DNA of 64,000 bases from contig NZ_MUNQ01000022.1 of assembly GCF_002001165.1 (NCBI RefSeq), positions 53,438 through 117,437 of the forward strand, read 5' to 3'. A program made the translations under genes and the position numbers. Every line of letters begins with the position of its first letter. Position 1 is the stretch's first letter. Under the pieces are notes generated by a model, which saw only the letters and a list, made by a program, of their open reading frames with translations, had not been told where the DNA came from and did no database searches. This stretch comes from Rhodanobacter sp. C05 (GTDB lineage: Bacteria > Pseudomonadota > Gammaproteobacteria > Xanthomonadales > Rhodanobacteraceae). Below are positions 44,016-52,117 of this stretch, in pieces.

Positions 44016-44143
44016 GACTTCACCATCTTGTCCTTGATCAACCGGATGACGTGGGCCGGGAGACTTCCCGCCGGGTCTTCGCATGGATCGCCAGGAAAGC
44101 GATCAGAGACATTTCCAAGCTGAAAGTGTCTCTGAAGACTCAT
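44012..44143 (-). pseudogene. Truncated upstream partner of the antitoxin-like gene
   Basis: A 43-codon frame ends in PAHVIRLIKDKMVKS and stops 4 nt into the antitoxin start (ATGA overlap), exactly where the toxin gene of such an operon should end. Its first part (MSLQRHFQLGNVSD) is made of the repeat hairpin at 44104-44134, so the 5' part of the original gene seems to have been replaced. No toxin domain is left. Confidence 0.45.
44104..44134. repeat. AGAGACA hairpin repeat
   Basis: Arms CAGAGACATTTC (44104-44115) and GAAAGTGTCTCTG (44122-44134) with a 6-nt loop. The same unit, more loosely paired, occurs at 63363-63393. Here it occupies the 5' end of the antitoxin partner gene. Confidence 0.65.
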
Positions 44144-44157
44144 GCCCCCGCCTCCCG

Positions 44158-44835
44158 CTACTGATAGGTCGGAAGCTGCCGCACGATGGGCGACACGCTG
44201 CCCATGGGCGAACGCGCGGGCAGCGCGAGGTAGGTGACCCACTCTTCGCGCACACCGGGTTTCGTCCGGTGCGGTGGCTCCAGCTCCTGCGCATTCACGT
44301 CGCCGATGATGTCGCGCAGCTTCTGCGCGTCGCGGACGATGGCATCGCCCATGATCGACAGCGTGACGTCGGATAACTCCGCATGATCGCTGCAGGTCAC
44401 CACATTGCCATGGGCCCGAAGGCTATCGAGCAGCAGGTTGATTTCGTCGAGCTGATTCAGGGTGACGCCAAAGAGACAGCGATTGCCGGCCTCATCCATG
44501 ACCGGCTCGTCGACATCCGGTTCCGCGGCTTCCGTGCCATCCTCCGCGTCCGCGTGCGCATCGGCCTCGCATGCTGCCGCCCTTTCGCCACGCTCGGCCG
44601 GCCAGGAGAGTTCCTCCAGCACCTGCCCGATCTTCTCCTCCAGCAGCTCCAGACAGATCGCCCCTTCGCCCGGGCGAATCTCCGCGGTCCACTCCTTTTC
44701 CTCGTCCGCCATGCGCGGTCGCGCGAGGTCGGCCAGGAACTCCACATACTCGCGCAGCTTCTTCAGCCGAAGCTGCCTGTCCTCCGGCAGGAAATAGCCC
44801 TTCGTTTCCAGATCATCCGCATCGAACGTCGACAT
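44158..44835 (-). CDS. XAC0095-like family protein with acidic middle
   Basis: 225 residues from ATG 44835 with GGAGGCGA upstream. The N-terminus (DLETKGYFLPEDRQLRLKKLREYVEFLADLARPR, in parts) resembles small Xanthomonadales proteins known as the XAC0095 family. A strongly acidic segment (ADAHADAEDGTEAAEPDVDEP) and a C-terminal helical domain (LNQLDEINLLLDSLRAHG ... MGDAIVRDAQKLRDIIG) follow. Divergent from a CI-like regulator, with a palindrome between them. Function unknown. Confidence 0.7.
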   Translation of the reverse strand: MSTFDADDLETKGYFLPEDRQLRLKKLREYVEFLADLARPRMADEEKEWTAEIRPGEGAICLELLEEKIGQVLEELSWPAERGERAAACEADAHADAEDGTEAAEPDVDEPVMDEAGNRCLFGVTLNQLDEINLLLDSLRAHGNVVTCSDHAELSDVTLSIMGDAIVRDAQKLRDIIGDVNAQELEPPHRTKPGVREEWVTYLALPARSPMGSVSPIVRQLPTYQ

Positions 44836-44963
44836 GGTCGCCTCCTGTTCCATGAAGTACCCGTCCACGGCATGACAACGGACGGCGTGTCGGGATGTTC
44901 GAAACCGCACAGGGCCGGCGGGCCAGGCAACGGCGGCAACGATGCAATTCATGGCTGGCATGT

Positions 44964-45003
44964 TGCAACTTCAAATTGGCCATGTCAACAACTTGAAGTT
45001 GCA
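44964..45003. promoter_or_regulatory. Divergent operator TGCAACTTCAA-N18-TTGAAGTTGCA
   Basis: Perfect 11-bp inverted repeats 44964-44974 and 44993-45003 lie between the XAC0095-like gene (start 44835) and the CI-like regulator (start 45096). Half sites are spaced as for two cooperating dimers. A second stem, CCACGCG (45053-45059) with CGCGTGG (45064-45070), lies in the leader of the regulator. Confidence 0.65.
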
Positions 45004-45095
45004 TTTCCACGAAGGCGGGTGCGCAACAATGCGCTGCATCCACTCAACGTCCCCACGCGTGAGCGCGTGGCGACGATGCAACAACAGGAACCTGG

Positions 45096-45455
45096 ATGAC
45101 AGCACCCTACGAGGACTTCGCGGACCGCCTGCAGCAGACGCTGGACCGCACGCGTTTCGTGCAAGGACGCGGAAGAACGAGCGCCCTGGCAGACCGCTAC
45201 GCCGTGTCGCGTGAGACAGCCCGCAAATGGCTCACCGGCCTTGCCCTGCCCGAGCTTGCCCGCATCATCGAACTGGCCAAGGATTTCAACGCCAGCTTCG
45301 AATGGCTTGCCACCGGCCGAGGCCATTTCCGCTTGGGCGTGGGGGAAAAATCCTCCGTCTATCTGCGCCTCACCGACGACGAGAGCCGCCTTCTCGACGC
45401 CTTCCGCAACCTGCCCGAGCCCAAGCGCCAGCTACTGGTGAAATTTCTCTCCTGA
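45096..45455 (+). CDS. CI-like phage-type transcriptional regulator
   Basis: 119 residues: FADRLQQTLDRTRFVQGRGRTSALADRYAVSRETARKWLTG (in parts) is the N-terminal HTH of phage CI-type repressors, followed by LPELARIIELAKDFNASFEWLATG. The peptidase/dimer domain of CI is absent; instead there is a short tail (VYLRLTDDESRLLDAFRNLP). AGGA precedes the ATG. It probably binds the operator at 44964-45003 and controls the divergent gene. Confidence 0.85.
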   Translation: MTAPYEDFADRLQQTLDRTRFVQGRGRTSALADRYAVSRETARKWLTGLALPELARIIELAKDFNASFEWLATGRGHFRLGVGEKSSVYLRLTDDESRLLDAFRNLPEPKRQLLVKFLS

Positions 45456-46058
45456 TCTTGCCTGCGTCATAAATCACGCCTCATCTTCGGACGCGCGATC
45501 GAGTTGTTGAGCGATGGCGCGATGGACCAAGGTGACGGTCATTACCCGCCGTCCCCTTATCGGATTCCTGAGCGGGCGAGTGGCTTCAGGCCAGGATTTT
45601 CTCTGCCAAACCCCCATGGCATAAGTGCGGATTCCGGTTCGGCTGAACGCCTGTGCCGGTTGACGCTGTGCAGTCCGCTGGTGCCAATCAAATGTCCGGT
45701 TCCGACCCAAAGGACATCCGTAGCCATGCAAGATGCCGCTTGCCGATTGGCTCCGGCCATACGGCTCATTTGGCCATATGGCGCGGCGGGGCCTGCATGG
45801 CAGGCGGACAAGCATCCGTTTGCAAGTAGGTCATCAGTCATGGCCTGTTACTCGTTGACGTCGTCAGGTGTGGTGTTATGGTTCACTATAACACCGTCTC
45901 ACAAGTCTCGACGAATGGGACCTTGTCAAGCCAGCGTCGACCATGGCCGGCTTCGACCAGCCTCACGGTGGTGCGGGCCTCGGTACCGGGTCGATCGCCA
46001 CCACCGTCTCGTTCCGTCGCTTGCGTGACAACAGCTGATTGCCTTCAGGAGTTCTGGC
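45456..46058. other. 603-bp region without a convincing gene
   Basis: It holds repeat units (GACGG-TCATTACC-GCCGTCCCCTTA near 45535-45562 and TGTCCGGTTCCGACCC-type at 45691-45717) and an isolated palindrome at 45872-45895. The open frames across it (for example 45504-46028) have no recognisable residues and biased composition, so I do not call them. Confidence 0.6.
45872..45895 (+). promoter_or_regulatory. Isolated operator-like palindrome
   Basis: GGTGTTAT (45872-45879) and ATAACACC (45888-45895) are perfect arms around 8 nt. The right arm overlaps a -10-like TATAAC. It resembles GntR/YtrA-type operators and lies 164 nt upstream of the lipoprotein gene at 46059, with no regulator gene adjacent. 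Confidence 0.5.
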
Positions 46059-46886
46059 ATGTTTCCTCGTACCATCCTCGCCCTGGTGCTCGGCACCCTG
46101 CTCGCCGGCTGCAGCAACGGCTCGTTGGCCAGCGGTTCGACCACCATCGCGAACGGCGGCATCGTGGTTCGTGGCGACCGGGTGATGCTGCATGGCGCTG
46201 GCGGCATCGAGGGCAACCTCGATGCCGCTGGAAACCTGGTGATCGACGGCCGCACCGTCACTGTCGACGCCAGCCAGCGCGAACAGCTGCAGCGGTATTA
46301 CCAAGGCGCCCGCTCCGTGCGTGAACACGGCATGGCCACTGGCAAGGCAGGAGTGGCCGTCGCGATGCAGTCTTTGAAGAGCGCCGCAGTGCACGTAACC
46401 GGCGGTAACGGTGAGCAGGCCGACGCCACGCTCAATGGCGCTACTTCGCGCGTCGATCAGGAAGCGTCGAAGATCTGCCTTGACTTGCAGCAGGTCATGG
46501 CTGCGCAGGGTCGCCTCGCCACCAGCCTCGGTGCCTTCAAACCCTTTGCCGGCATCTTGCATGGTGATGACGATTGCTCGACCACGTTCGCCTGGCATGA
46601 TTCCGACCATGCCCTCACCCTGAAATCCGGCCACGGCGAAGGGATCAAGGTAATCCATACGGAGCCGGCAAGCGTCTGGGGACTGCAACAGGGCGATGTG
46701 ATCCTGGCCGTCGACGATCACGCCGTAGACCGGGTGCAAGAACTGCTCGAGCGCCTCGATGCAAGTAAGCCCAAGCCGGTCGCGATCCGCGTGCGCCGCG
46801 ACAAGACCGAGCATGAAATTACGCTAGCCGAGCGCGACTACACGAGCATGGCTGCGTCATCGTCGGCCAAAACGGAGGCGAAATGA
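46059..46886 (+). CDS. Lipoprotein with DUF2884-like part and C-terminal PDZ domain
   Basis: 275 residues, lipobox LALVLGTLLAGC. The middle has GNLVIDGRTVTVDASQREQL, like the YggN/DUF2884 family, and the C-terminal 90 residues form a PDZ-like domain (IKVIHTEPASVWGLQQGDVILAVDDHAV ... VAIRVRRDKTEHEITL, in parts). Envelope protein, probably binding peptide ends. The following 300 bp (46887-47186) show nothing recognisable. Confidence 0.75.
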   Translation: MFPRTILALVLGTLLAGCSNGSLASGSTTIANGGIVVRGDRVMLHGAGGIEGNLDAAGNLVIDGRTVTVDASQREQLQRYYQGARSVREHGMATGKAGVAVAMQSLKSAAVHVTGGNGEQADATLNGATSRVDQEASKICLDLQQVMAAQGRLATSLGAFKPFAGILHGDDDCSTTFAWHDSDHALTLKSGHGEGIKVIHTEPASVWGLQQGDVILAVDDHAVDRVQELLERLDASKPKPVAIRVRRDKTEHEITLAERDYTSMAASSSAKTEAK

Positions 46887-47186
46887 CGCAAGACGGAGAT
46901 GGTCCCATCGGTTGGCGATCGGGTGGAGGCTGCCGGCGCCGATCCCTCTGGCGCCTGTCCGATCCACGCCCGTCCTTGGATCCGTAGGCGTCTCATATCA
47001 CCACCCGGGTCGCGCTGTGGTTGGAGCGGCTTGGTACACCTGGCGCTGGCCGGGTCACGCAAGCATCGACCCGCGGGTTTCAGGGCTTCAACCCCTCAAC
47101 GCGCAACACAACAGGTCATGTACGGGCCACCGCCCGGGGTTCCGCGTGCCCTCAATCGCGCGCCACTCAAACAAGAGGAGATCGCC

Positions 47187-49238
47187 ATGTTGAAACGTAT
47201 CGCACTGCTTGCCTGTGTTCTCGCGTTGCCGCTGGCACACGCGGAGGTCTTGTCCGTTGACGTTGCCAGCCGGCAGCCTTGGGTCGGTGGAAAAACCTTC
47301 GGCCAGGTGGGCGCATACGAAGTTCTGCGCGGAACCGTCCACTACGCCATCGATCCGCGCAGCAAAGCTGCGCGTGATGTCACCGATATTCGTTTTGCAC
47401 CGGTCGATGCGCGCGGCCTGGTCGAGTATTCCGGCCCATTTGTGCTCATTCGTCCTGTCGATGCCGCGCACAGCAATCACACGACGCTGATCGAAGTAGC
47501 AAACCGTGGACGCACGGAGATGGACGGCGTTTTCTTCGAAACCAAGGACGGGCTGGACCTGATGTCGCCCGACAAGGTGCAAGAGCTGACGGATCCCACC
47601 TTCTTCAAACTTGGCTATACGCTGGCGTGGGTGGGTTGGCAGGCCCGACAGGAACCCGATCAGTTCGGCCTCCAGGTTCCCGTTGCGCACGTGCACAGTG
47701 CTGCGCGCGCCACCTTTGCCGCCGAGGACATGACGCCAGACCGCAAGACCTTCGATTTGGCATACAACGGCTTTTACTGCGCGCACGATGCAAAACAGCG
47801 CAAAGCGGAGCTTCGATTGCTGGCCGATTTCCACGATCCAGGCATCGTGGTACCGCGCAAGTCGTGGCATTTTGCGGCAGTGTCGGTCGAAAAGAAAAAC
47901 GATGCTCGCTGCGCCATCGTGCTGGACAAACCTGCGGCAGCGGATACGTATTTCAGCCTCGTCTACGAGGGTGAGGATGCGGCGGTGATGGGCTTGGGCG
48001 AGGCGGCTTTTCGCGATTTCGCGATGCATCTGAAGACCCGGCGCATGGCTTCCGGGATTAACGATCGCCCCGGCGATGCCGTCGCGGTCTTCGCATTCGG
48101 CTATTCGCAAGGCAGCCGCTTCCTGCGCGACTTCGTCTACCGTGGCTTCAACACGGGCCCGGACGGGCAACGCGTGTTCGACGGCATGCTCATCGCCACC
48201 GCCGGCGCAGGCCGCGGCTCTTTCAATCACCGTTACGCGCTGCCTGGCGAGGCGGGCAACTCGGTGATGAGCGATGCGCGCGCAGTGGACTTGTATCCAT
48301 TCGCCGATGTTCCGACGCCGGATATCGACGGCAAAGGCCACGCCGGCCTGCTGGACCGTGCAGTGCAGGGCAATGCCGTACCCAAGATCATGTACATCAT
48401 CAGCAGCTCCGAATACTGGGCGCGCAACGCGTCGCTGCTGCAGACGACCACCGATGGCAAGCAGCAGGTCGCGCTGGGAGCGGATAGCCGGCTTTATTAC
48501 TTTGCTGGCGTGCCGCACGCGCTGAGGTTTCCAGGCCAGTTCACCGAAGCCGGCAAGGAAGCGGCCTATCCCTACAATGCCAATGTCGATCTGGCCGACG
48601 GCATGAATGCCCAGCTTGAAAACCTGCGCAAGTGGGTGGTCGACAATATCGCGCCGCCGCCGACGATTGCACCGGTGCTGGGCTCCACGCTCATCGCGGC
48701 GACCGAGCTGAAATTCCCGGCGATTCCTGGCATTCGTGTGCCGACCAGTCCGCCGCCGTTGTGGCAGCTTGGCATGGGTCGCGCCTATGCGCGCGAAGGC
48801 ATCATCACCGAGCCGGTGCATATCGGCCCCAAATATCCGCTGCTGGTGCCTGCCGTCGATAGCGACGGCAACGAACTGGGCGGTTGGCGCGGTGCCATGT
48901 CTTCGGTGCCACTCGGCACCTACACTGCCTGGAACTGGAAGTCGCCGAAACTCGCGCGTTTTGGCTACATTTCCGGCCTCAACGGCGGATATATCCCGTT
49001 TGCGCGCACGCGTGCCGAGCGCTTGGCCGCACACGACCCAAGGCCGTCGATTGAAGAACGTTACGGCAATCGCGACGGCTTCATGAAAGCCGCCGCTGCT
49101 TCGATCGACAACGCGATCGCGAAGCGATTCCTGCTGCCGATCCAGCGGGAAGACATCCTCGCAAAAATGGGCAGAAGCTGGGACGAGGCGATGAAGTTCG
49201 ACTGGTATCTGGGCAAACGGGAAGGTGCGACGAAGTAG
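47187..49238 (+). CDS. Secreted alpha/beta hydrolase domain protein
   Basis: 683 residues with signal peptide (LKRIALLACVLALPLAHA) and an AGAGGAG site before ATG 47187. The nucleophile elbow GYSQGS lies in AVAVFAFGYSQGSRFLRDF; other family stretches are VEVANRG-like EVANRGRTEMDG, RALVLGTYTAWN-type PLGTYTAWNWKSP and GYIPFARTRAERLAAHDPRP at the end. This is the large periplasmic hydrolase family of about 600-700 residues common in proteobacteria. Probably an esterase or peptidase; substrate unknown. Confidence 0.85.
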   Translation: MLKRIALLACVLALPLAHAEVLSVDVASRQPWVGGKTFGQVGAYEVLRGTVHYAIDPRSKAARDVTDIRFAPVDARGLVEYSGPFVLIRPVDAAHSNHTTLIEVANRGRTEMDGVFFETKDGLDLMSPDKVQELTDPTFFKLGYTLAWVGWQARQEPDQFGLQVPVAHVHSAARATFAAEDMTPDRKTFDLAYNGFYCAHDAKQRKAELRLLADFHDPGIVVPRKSWHFAAVSVEKKNDARCAIVLDKPAAADTYFSLVYEGEDAAVMGLGEAAFRDFAMHLKTRRMASGINDRPGDAVAVFAFGYSQGSRFLRDFVYRGFNTGPDGQRVFDGMLIATAGAGRGSFNHRYALPGEAGNSVMSDARAVDLYPFADVPTPDIDGKGHAGLLDRAVQGNAVPKIMYIISSSEYWARNASLLQTTTDGKQQVALGADSRLYYFAGVPHALRFPGQFTEAGKEAAYPYNANVDLADGMNAQLENLRKWVVDNIAPPPTIAPVLGSTLIAATELKFPAIPGIRVPTSPPPLWQLGMGRAYAREGIITEPVHIGPKYPLLVPAVDSDGNELGGWRGAMSSVPLGTYTAWNWKSPKLARFGYISGLNGGYIPFARTRAERLAAHDPRPSIEERYGNRDGFMKAAAASIDNAIAKRFLLPIQREDILAKMGRSWDEAMKFDWYLGKREGATK

Positions 49239-49429
49239 CACTCGCCGGCCTTGCATCGGTATGGCGGGTTCACTGCGATTCTCCGGGCGCAATGCCGCAG
49301 GTGCGGGGATGAATAGCGATCCGTCCAGGAGTCAGTGGTGCAGGGCGTCCCTCGTCCACGGGGGTGGTTGTCCGCTTCTGGCCGCGAGCGGCCATTGCGC
49401 AGCGGACGGTCAGGCAGCAACCTCGCGAA

Positions 49430-49470
49430 GTCCGCTTGCGACCCACAACGGACCTTGCGGAAAGTCCAGA
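49430..49470. repeat. TGTCCGC-type repeat copy
   Basis: GTCCGCTTGCGACCC (49430-49444) with ACGGAC (49448-49453) then CTTGCGGAAAGTCC. The same order is seen at 41374-41410 and, shorter, at 40177-40191 and 45691-45717. Non-coding repeat family found across proteobacteria. Confidence 0.65.
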
Positions 49471-49477
49471 CTGGGCG

Positions 49478-49608
49478 ACACCAGCGAGGCCAACGCCCAG
49501 GTCATCGCGCTCATCGCCTCGGCTGGCGCTTCCGCCGGCACCACCGGCGCGGGTGGTTCGGCCAGCGGCAGCAAGCATGACGCGGCCACCGGCGGCGGCT
49601 ATTTTTGA
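49478..49608 (+). pseudogene. C-terminal remnant of a Gly/Ala-rich protein
   Basis: After the repeat at 49430-49470 a frame encodes SEANAQVIALIASAG, then Gly/Ser/Ala-rich residues ending HDAATGGGYF and a stop at 49608. There is no start or ribosome binding site behind it. It looks like the last 40 codons of a gene whose front was lost with the insertion of the repeat. The remainder of 49239-49677 is otherwise empty. Confidence 0.4.
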
Positions 49609-49677
49609 AATGACCATCGGCACTGGCCGCCCCTCGATCCGGGCGCAACGCTGCAGGCCTGGCACAGGAGTCGTGAC

Positions 49678-50235
49678 ATGAATCCTTTCACATGGTGCTG
49701 GACGGCGTGGCTGTTGATCTGGCTGGCCGCAGCGTTCCGCAACAAACGCACCGCGCGCCGCGAGAACCTGACGTCGTGGGCCCTGCACATGCTGCCACTG
49801 GCGATCGCGGCCGCACTGCTTGCAGCCGACTGGACGCCGTGGCCGTTCCTGCAGCAGGAGGTTTTGCCTTATCAGGCGGCTTTCTACTGGATCGGCTTGG
49901 CGCTGACCTTCGGAGGCCTGGCGTTTACGGTGTGGGCGCGTTTCCGCCTCGGCACGAACTGGAGCGGTTCGGTGCAGGTCAAGGCTGAACATGTGCTGGT
50001 GCGCAGCGGCCCGTACCGATGGGTGCGTCATCCCATCTATACCGGCTTGCTGGCAGCCTTTCTCGGCACCGCGATTGCCATGGATCAGTGGCTCGGCCTG
50101 CTGGCGTTCGTGATCGTACTGCCCGGGCTCATCTACAAACTGCGCCTGGAGGAACACTGGATGATCGAGACGTTCGGCGACGCCTACCTCGACTATCGCA
50201 AGCACTCCAAGGCGCTGATCCCGGGCATTCTTTGA
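49678..50235 (+). CDS. ICMT-like (isoprenylcysteine carboxyl methyltransferase family) membrane protein
   Basis: 185 residues with about five helices. The C-terminal signature VRSGPYRWVRHPIYTGLLAAFLG and LRLEEHWMIETFGDAYLDYRK (in parts) is that of the ICMT/PEMT family, membrane methyltransferases that bind S-adenosylmethionine. In bacteria the substrate is usually not a prenyl protein. Stands alone. Confidence 0.9.
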   Translation: MNPFTWCWTAWLLIWLAAAFRNKRTARRENLTSWALHMLPLAIAAALLAADWTPWPFLQQEVLPYQAAFYWIGLALTFGGLAFTVWARFRLGTNWSGSVQVKAEHVLVRSGPYRWVRHPIYTGLLAAFLGTAIAMDQWLGLLAFVIVLPGLIYKLRLEEHWMIETFGDAYLDYRKHSKALIPGIL

Positions 50236-50275
50236 CGAGAAAACAATGGTCTCAGGCGCAATTTGCTCGCTGAGA

Positions 50276-50305
50276 TAGCCATCAAAAATTGTCCCTGACA
50301 CCTGT
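50276..50305. repeat. GTGTCAGGGACAATT family, right half
   Basis: CATCAAAAATTGTCCCTGACACC, matching the right arm of the hairpins at 60283 and 60505. Opens the 434-bp repeat cluster 50236-50669. Confidence 0.65.
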
Positions 50306-50326
50306 TCCTCAGTGCGAAAAACTTTT

Positions 50327-50466
50327 CGTCATTCCCGCGAGAAGCTTCTCAACAGCAAAGCTGGTCAAGCGGGAATCCAGCGACTTCAGCCGTTTCAGGT
50401 CACACAAGACACTGGATTCCCGCTTGCGCGGGAATGACGGCGCTTAAATCCTTGAGTAAGTGCCAT
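50327..50466. repeat. Long copy of the GTCATTCCCGCG element
   Basis: Arms CGTCATTCCCGCG (50327-50339) and CGCGGGAATGACG (50427-50439) are perfect. Inside there are two more GCGGGAAT / ATTCCCGC arms (GCGGGAATCCAG and CTGGATTCCCGC). The right outer end GAGTAAGTGCCAT matches the terminus of the complete element at 35933-36040; the left outer end is missing. Confidence 0.78.
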
Positions 50467-50473
50467 TCGTGCG

Positions 50474-50514
50474 AAGGACAATTCGAGCGACTTGGCAGAC
50501 GACCAAATTTGTCC
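50474..50514. repeat. GGACAATT-CGAGCGACTTGG repeat copy
   Basis: AAGGACAATTCGAGCGACTT continues GGCAGACGACCAAATTTGTCCC, the same layout as the copy at 60505-60554 (GATAATTCGAGCGACTTGG ... AATTGCCCC). The last part of the gap, 50515-50669, shows nothing else. Confidence 0.6.
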
Positions 50515-50669
50515 CGACCCTGCTCTGCCTGAGCTGGCAGCGTGGCCCGTGTCGAAACACGCCAGTCGCGTCGATTCACACCCGAAAAAATATTTCGCGA
50601 AGATGTCCATTCAGCGCTCCGCCATTCGTCTAGTTATCAGCAGCCACCCTTCGTCTGAGAGGAAAGATC

Positions 50670-51305
50670 ATGCTGAAACTCTATGGATTTGCCGCCACCC
50701 GCTCACTTCGCGTGTTATGGGCATTGAACGAACTCGATGCCGAATTCGAGTTCGTGCCGATCAACCTCCTGACCGGAGAGCAGCATCGCCCGGAATTCCT
50801 CCGCATCAACCCCGCCGGCAAGGTGCCGGTGCTCGTCGACGGCGATGTGGTACTCAGCGAGTCCGCAGCGATCGTCATCTACCTGGCCGAAAAATACCCC
50901 GACAAAGGGCTGCTTCCTGCAGATCGCAAACAGTTGGCCCAGGCGTATCGCTGGGTCATGTTTGCCATGACGGAGCTTGAGCAGCCGCTATGGCGCATCA
51001 CGCGCCACAGCTGGTTGCATCCGGAAGAAAAGCGGATACCCGCAGAAATTCCTGCCGCGAGCCAGGAGTTCGTTGCCATGGCGGCCGTCTTGGAGGATCA
51101 CATGGCAGGACGGCAGTTCATCGTCGGCAACACCATCACCATCGCCGATTGCGTGACGGCCTACCTGATGGATTGGGCCAACGAATATCATTTGATCGAC
51201 GAACACCCCAACCTGCGCGCTTACCTGGAAAGAATGTATGCGCGCCCCACCGCCCCGCTGCGGATTGCCGAGGCATTGGCCCGTATCGATTTGGAAGTGG
51301 CATGA
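50670..51305 (+). CDS. Glutathione S-transferase family protein, first of a tandem pair
   Basis: 211 residues. N-terminal half: KLYGFAATRSLRVLWALNEL, RINPAGKVPVLVDGD, LSESAAIVIYLAEKY (SAAI turn); C-terminal half: ITIADCVTAYLMDWANEY and AYLERMYARPTAP. AGAGGAAAG precedes the ATG. The stop overlaps the start of the next GST by 4 nt (ATGA), so both are made together. Confidence 0.93.
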   Translation: MLKLYGFAATRSLRVLWALNELDAEFEFVPINLLTGEQHRPEFLRINPAGKVPVLVDGDVVLSESAAIVIYLAEKYPDKGLLPADRKQLAQAYRWVMFAMTELEQPLWRITRHSWLHPEEKRIPAEIPAASQEFVAMAAVLEDHMAGRQFIVGNTITIADCVTAYLMDWANEYHLIDEHPNLRAYLERMYARPTAPLRIAEALARIDLEVA

Positions 51306-51916
51306 AAATCTACTGGATCAAGGCACAGGCGCCGCGGCGTGTACTGGCGCTGGTGAAGCATCTCGGCATCGAGGCAGAGTGTGTTGAAGTTGACTTGATG
51401 GCGGGTGGGCTCAAGACGCCCGACTATGCGTCGCTCAATCCCAACATGAAGGCGCCCACGCTGATCGATGGGGATCTTGTGCTGTGGGAGTCGGTGGCCA
51501 TCATGGCCCATCTCTGCATCAAGACCGGGTCGGACATGTGGCCCGCGCACCATCCGGCTGAGCAGGTCGAGCTGTTGCGCTGGCTGTCCTGGAGCGATTG
51601 CCATTGGTCGCCTGCCGTCGCGCCGTTTTATTTCGAACATGTCGTCAAGGCGACCTTCGGGATCGGGCAACCGGACATGGCGTTACTGAAAACGTCCGTG
51701 CCGGAATTGGTGAGATACGCAAAAGTCCTGGATGGCCACCTGGCGGACCGCCGCTTTATCGCGTGTGAAAGGCTCACGATCGCCGACTTCGCTCTCGCCT
51801 CGATGGCGGCCTACTGGCGGGAATCGGAAATGCCGCTGGAGGCGTTTCCCCATATCGTTCGCTGGCTCGACGCATTGGCGCGTATTCCAGCGTGGGCTGA
51901 TCCCTGGCCAACCTAA
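51302..51916 (+). CDS. Glutathione S-transferase family protein, second of a tandem pair
   Basis: 204 residues, ATG overlapping the first GST stop by 4 nt. N-terminal half: MKIYWIKAQAPRRVLALVKH, SLNPNMKAPTLIDGD, LWESVAIMAHLCIK; C-terminal half: ERLTIADFALASMAAYW and VRWLDALARIPAWAD. It is clearly diverged from its neighbour, so the pair may form a heterodimer or act on different substrates. Coupled translation supports joint action. Confidence 0.92.
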   Translation: MKIYWIKAQAPRRVLALVKHLGIEAECVEVDLMAGGLKTPDYASLNPNMKAPTLIDGDLVLWESVAIMAHLCIKTGSDMWPAHHPAEQVELLRWLSWSDCHWSPAVAPFYFEHVVKATFGIGQPDMALLKTSVPELVRYAKVLDGHLADRRFIACERLTIADFALASMAAYWRESEMPLEAFPHIVRWLDALARIPAWADPWPT

Positions 51917-52062
51917 GGACGGCTGAAATCGACGAGCCGCAACTGCAAATTCGGACCCCGGGTCTTTGTCATGATTGCCAATCGGGTTCCAGTCGAGTCA
52001 ACGAAGCGGCTTCCGGGCGTGAGGCAGAAGCGAGCGAAGAGCGCAAAGCCTTGAATCAAAGA

Positions 52063-52100
52063 GGACGGAGGTAGTTATCCGCGTTCAATTACCTCCGTCC
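52063..52100. repeat. GGACGGAGGTA hairpin
   Basis: GGACGGAGGTA (52063-52073) and TACCTCCGTCC (52090-52100) are perfect arms with a 16-nt loop, followed by CCTTATTT. It lies 18 nt past the end of the S53 peptidase gene and may terminate it. The motif recurs at 45540, 56091-56112, 58721-58754 and near 60455. Nothing else is seen in 51917-52117. Confidence 0.7.
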
Positions 52101-52117
52101 CCTTATTTCTGATTACG

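Noticed and set aside
45504..46028. 174-codon plus-strand frame in the empty region before 46059
   Set aside because: No ribosome binding site, runs through repeat units, low-complexity Pro/Arg/Ser composition.
47088..49292. 734-codon minus-strand open frame opposite the alpha/beta hydrolase
   Set aside because: High-GC shadow frame: the plus-strand protein has a signal peptide, ribosome binding site and GYSQG elbow, while the minus reading is His/Arg-rich with no recognisable motif.
32621..50466. CRISPR-like array from the GTCATTCCCGCG units
   Set aside because: Units are far apart, variable and palindromic, with no regular spacers or cas genes.
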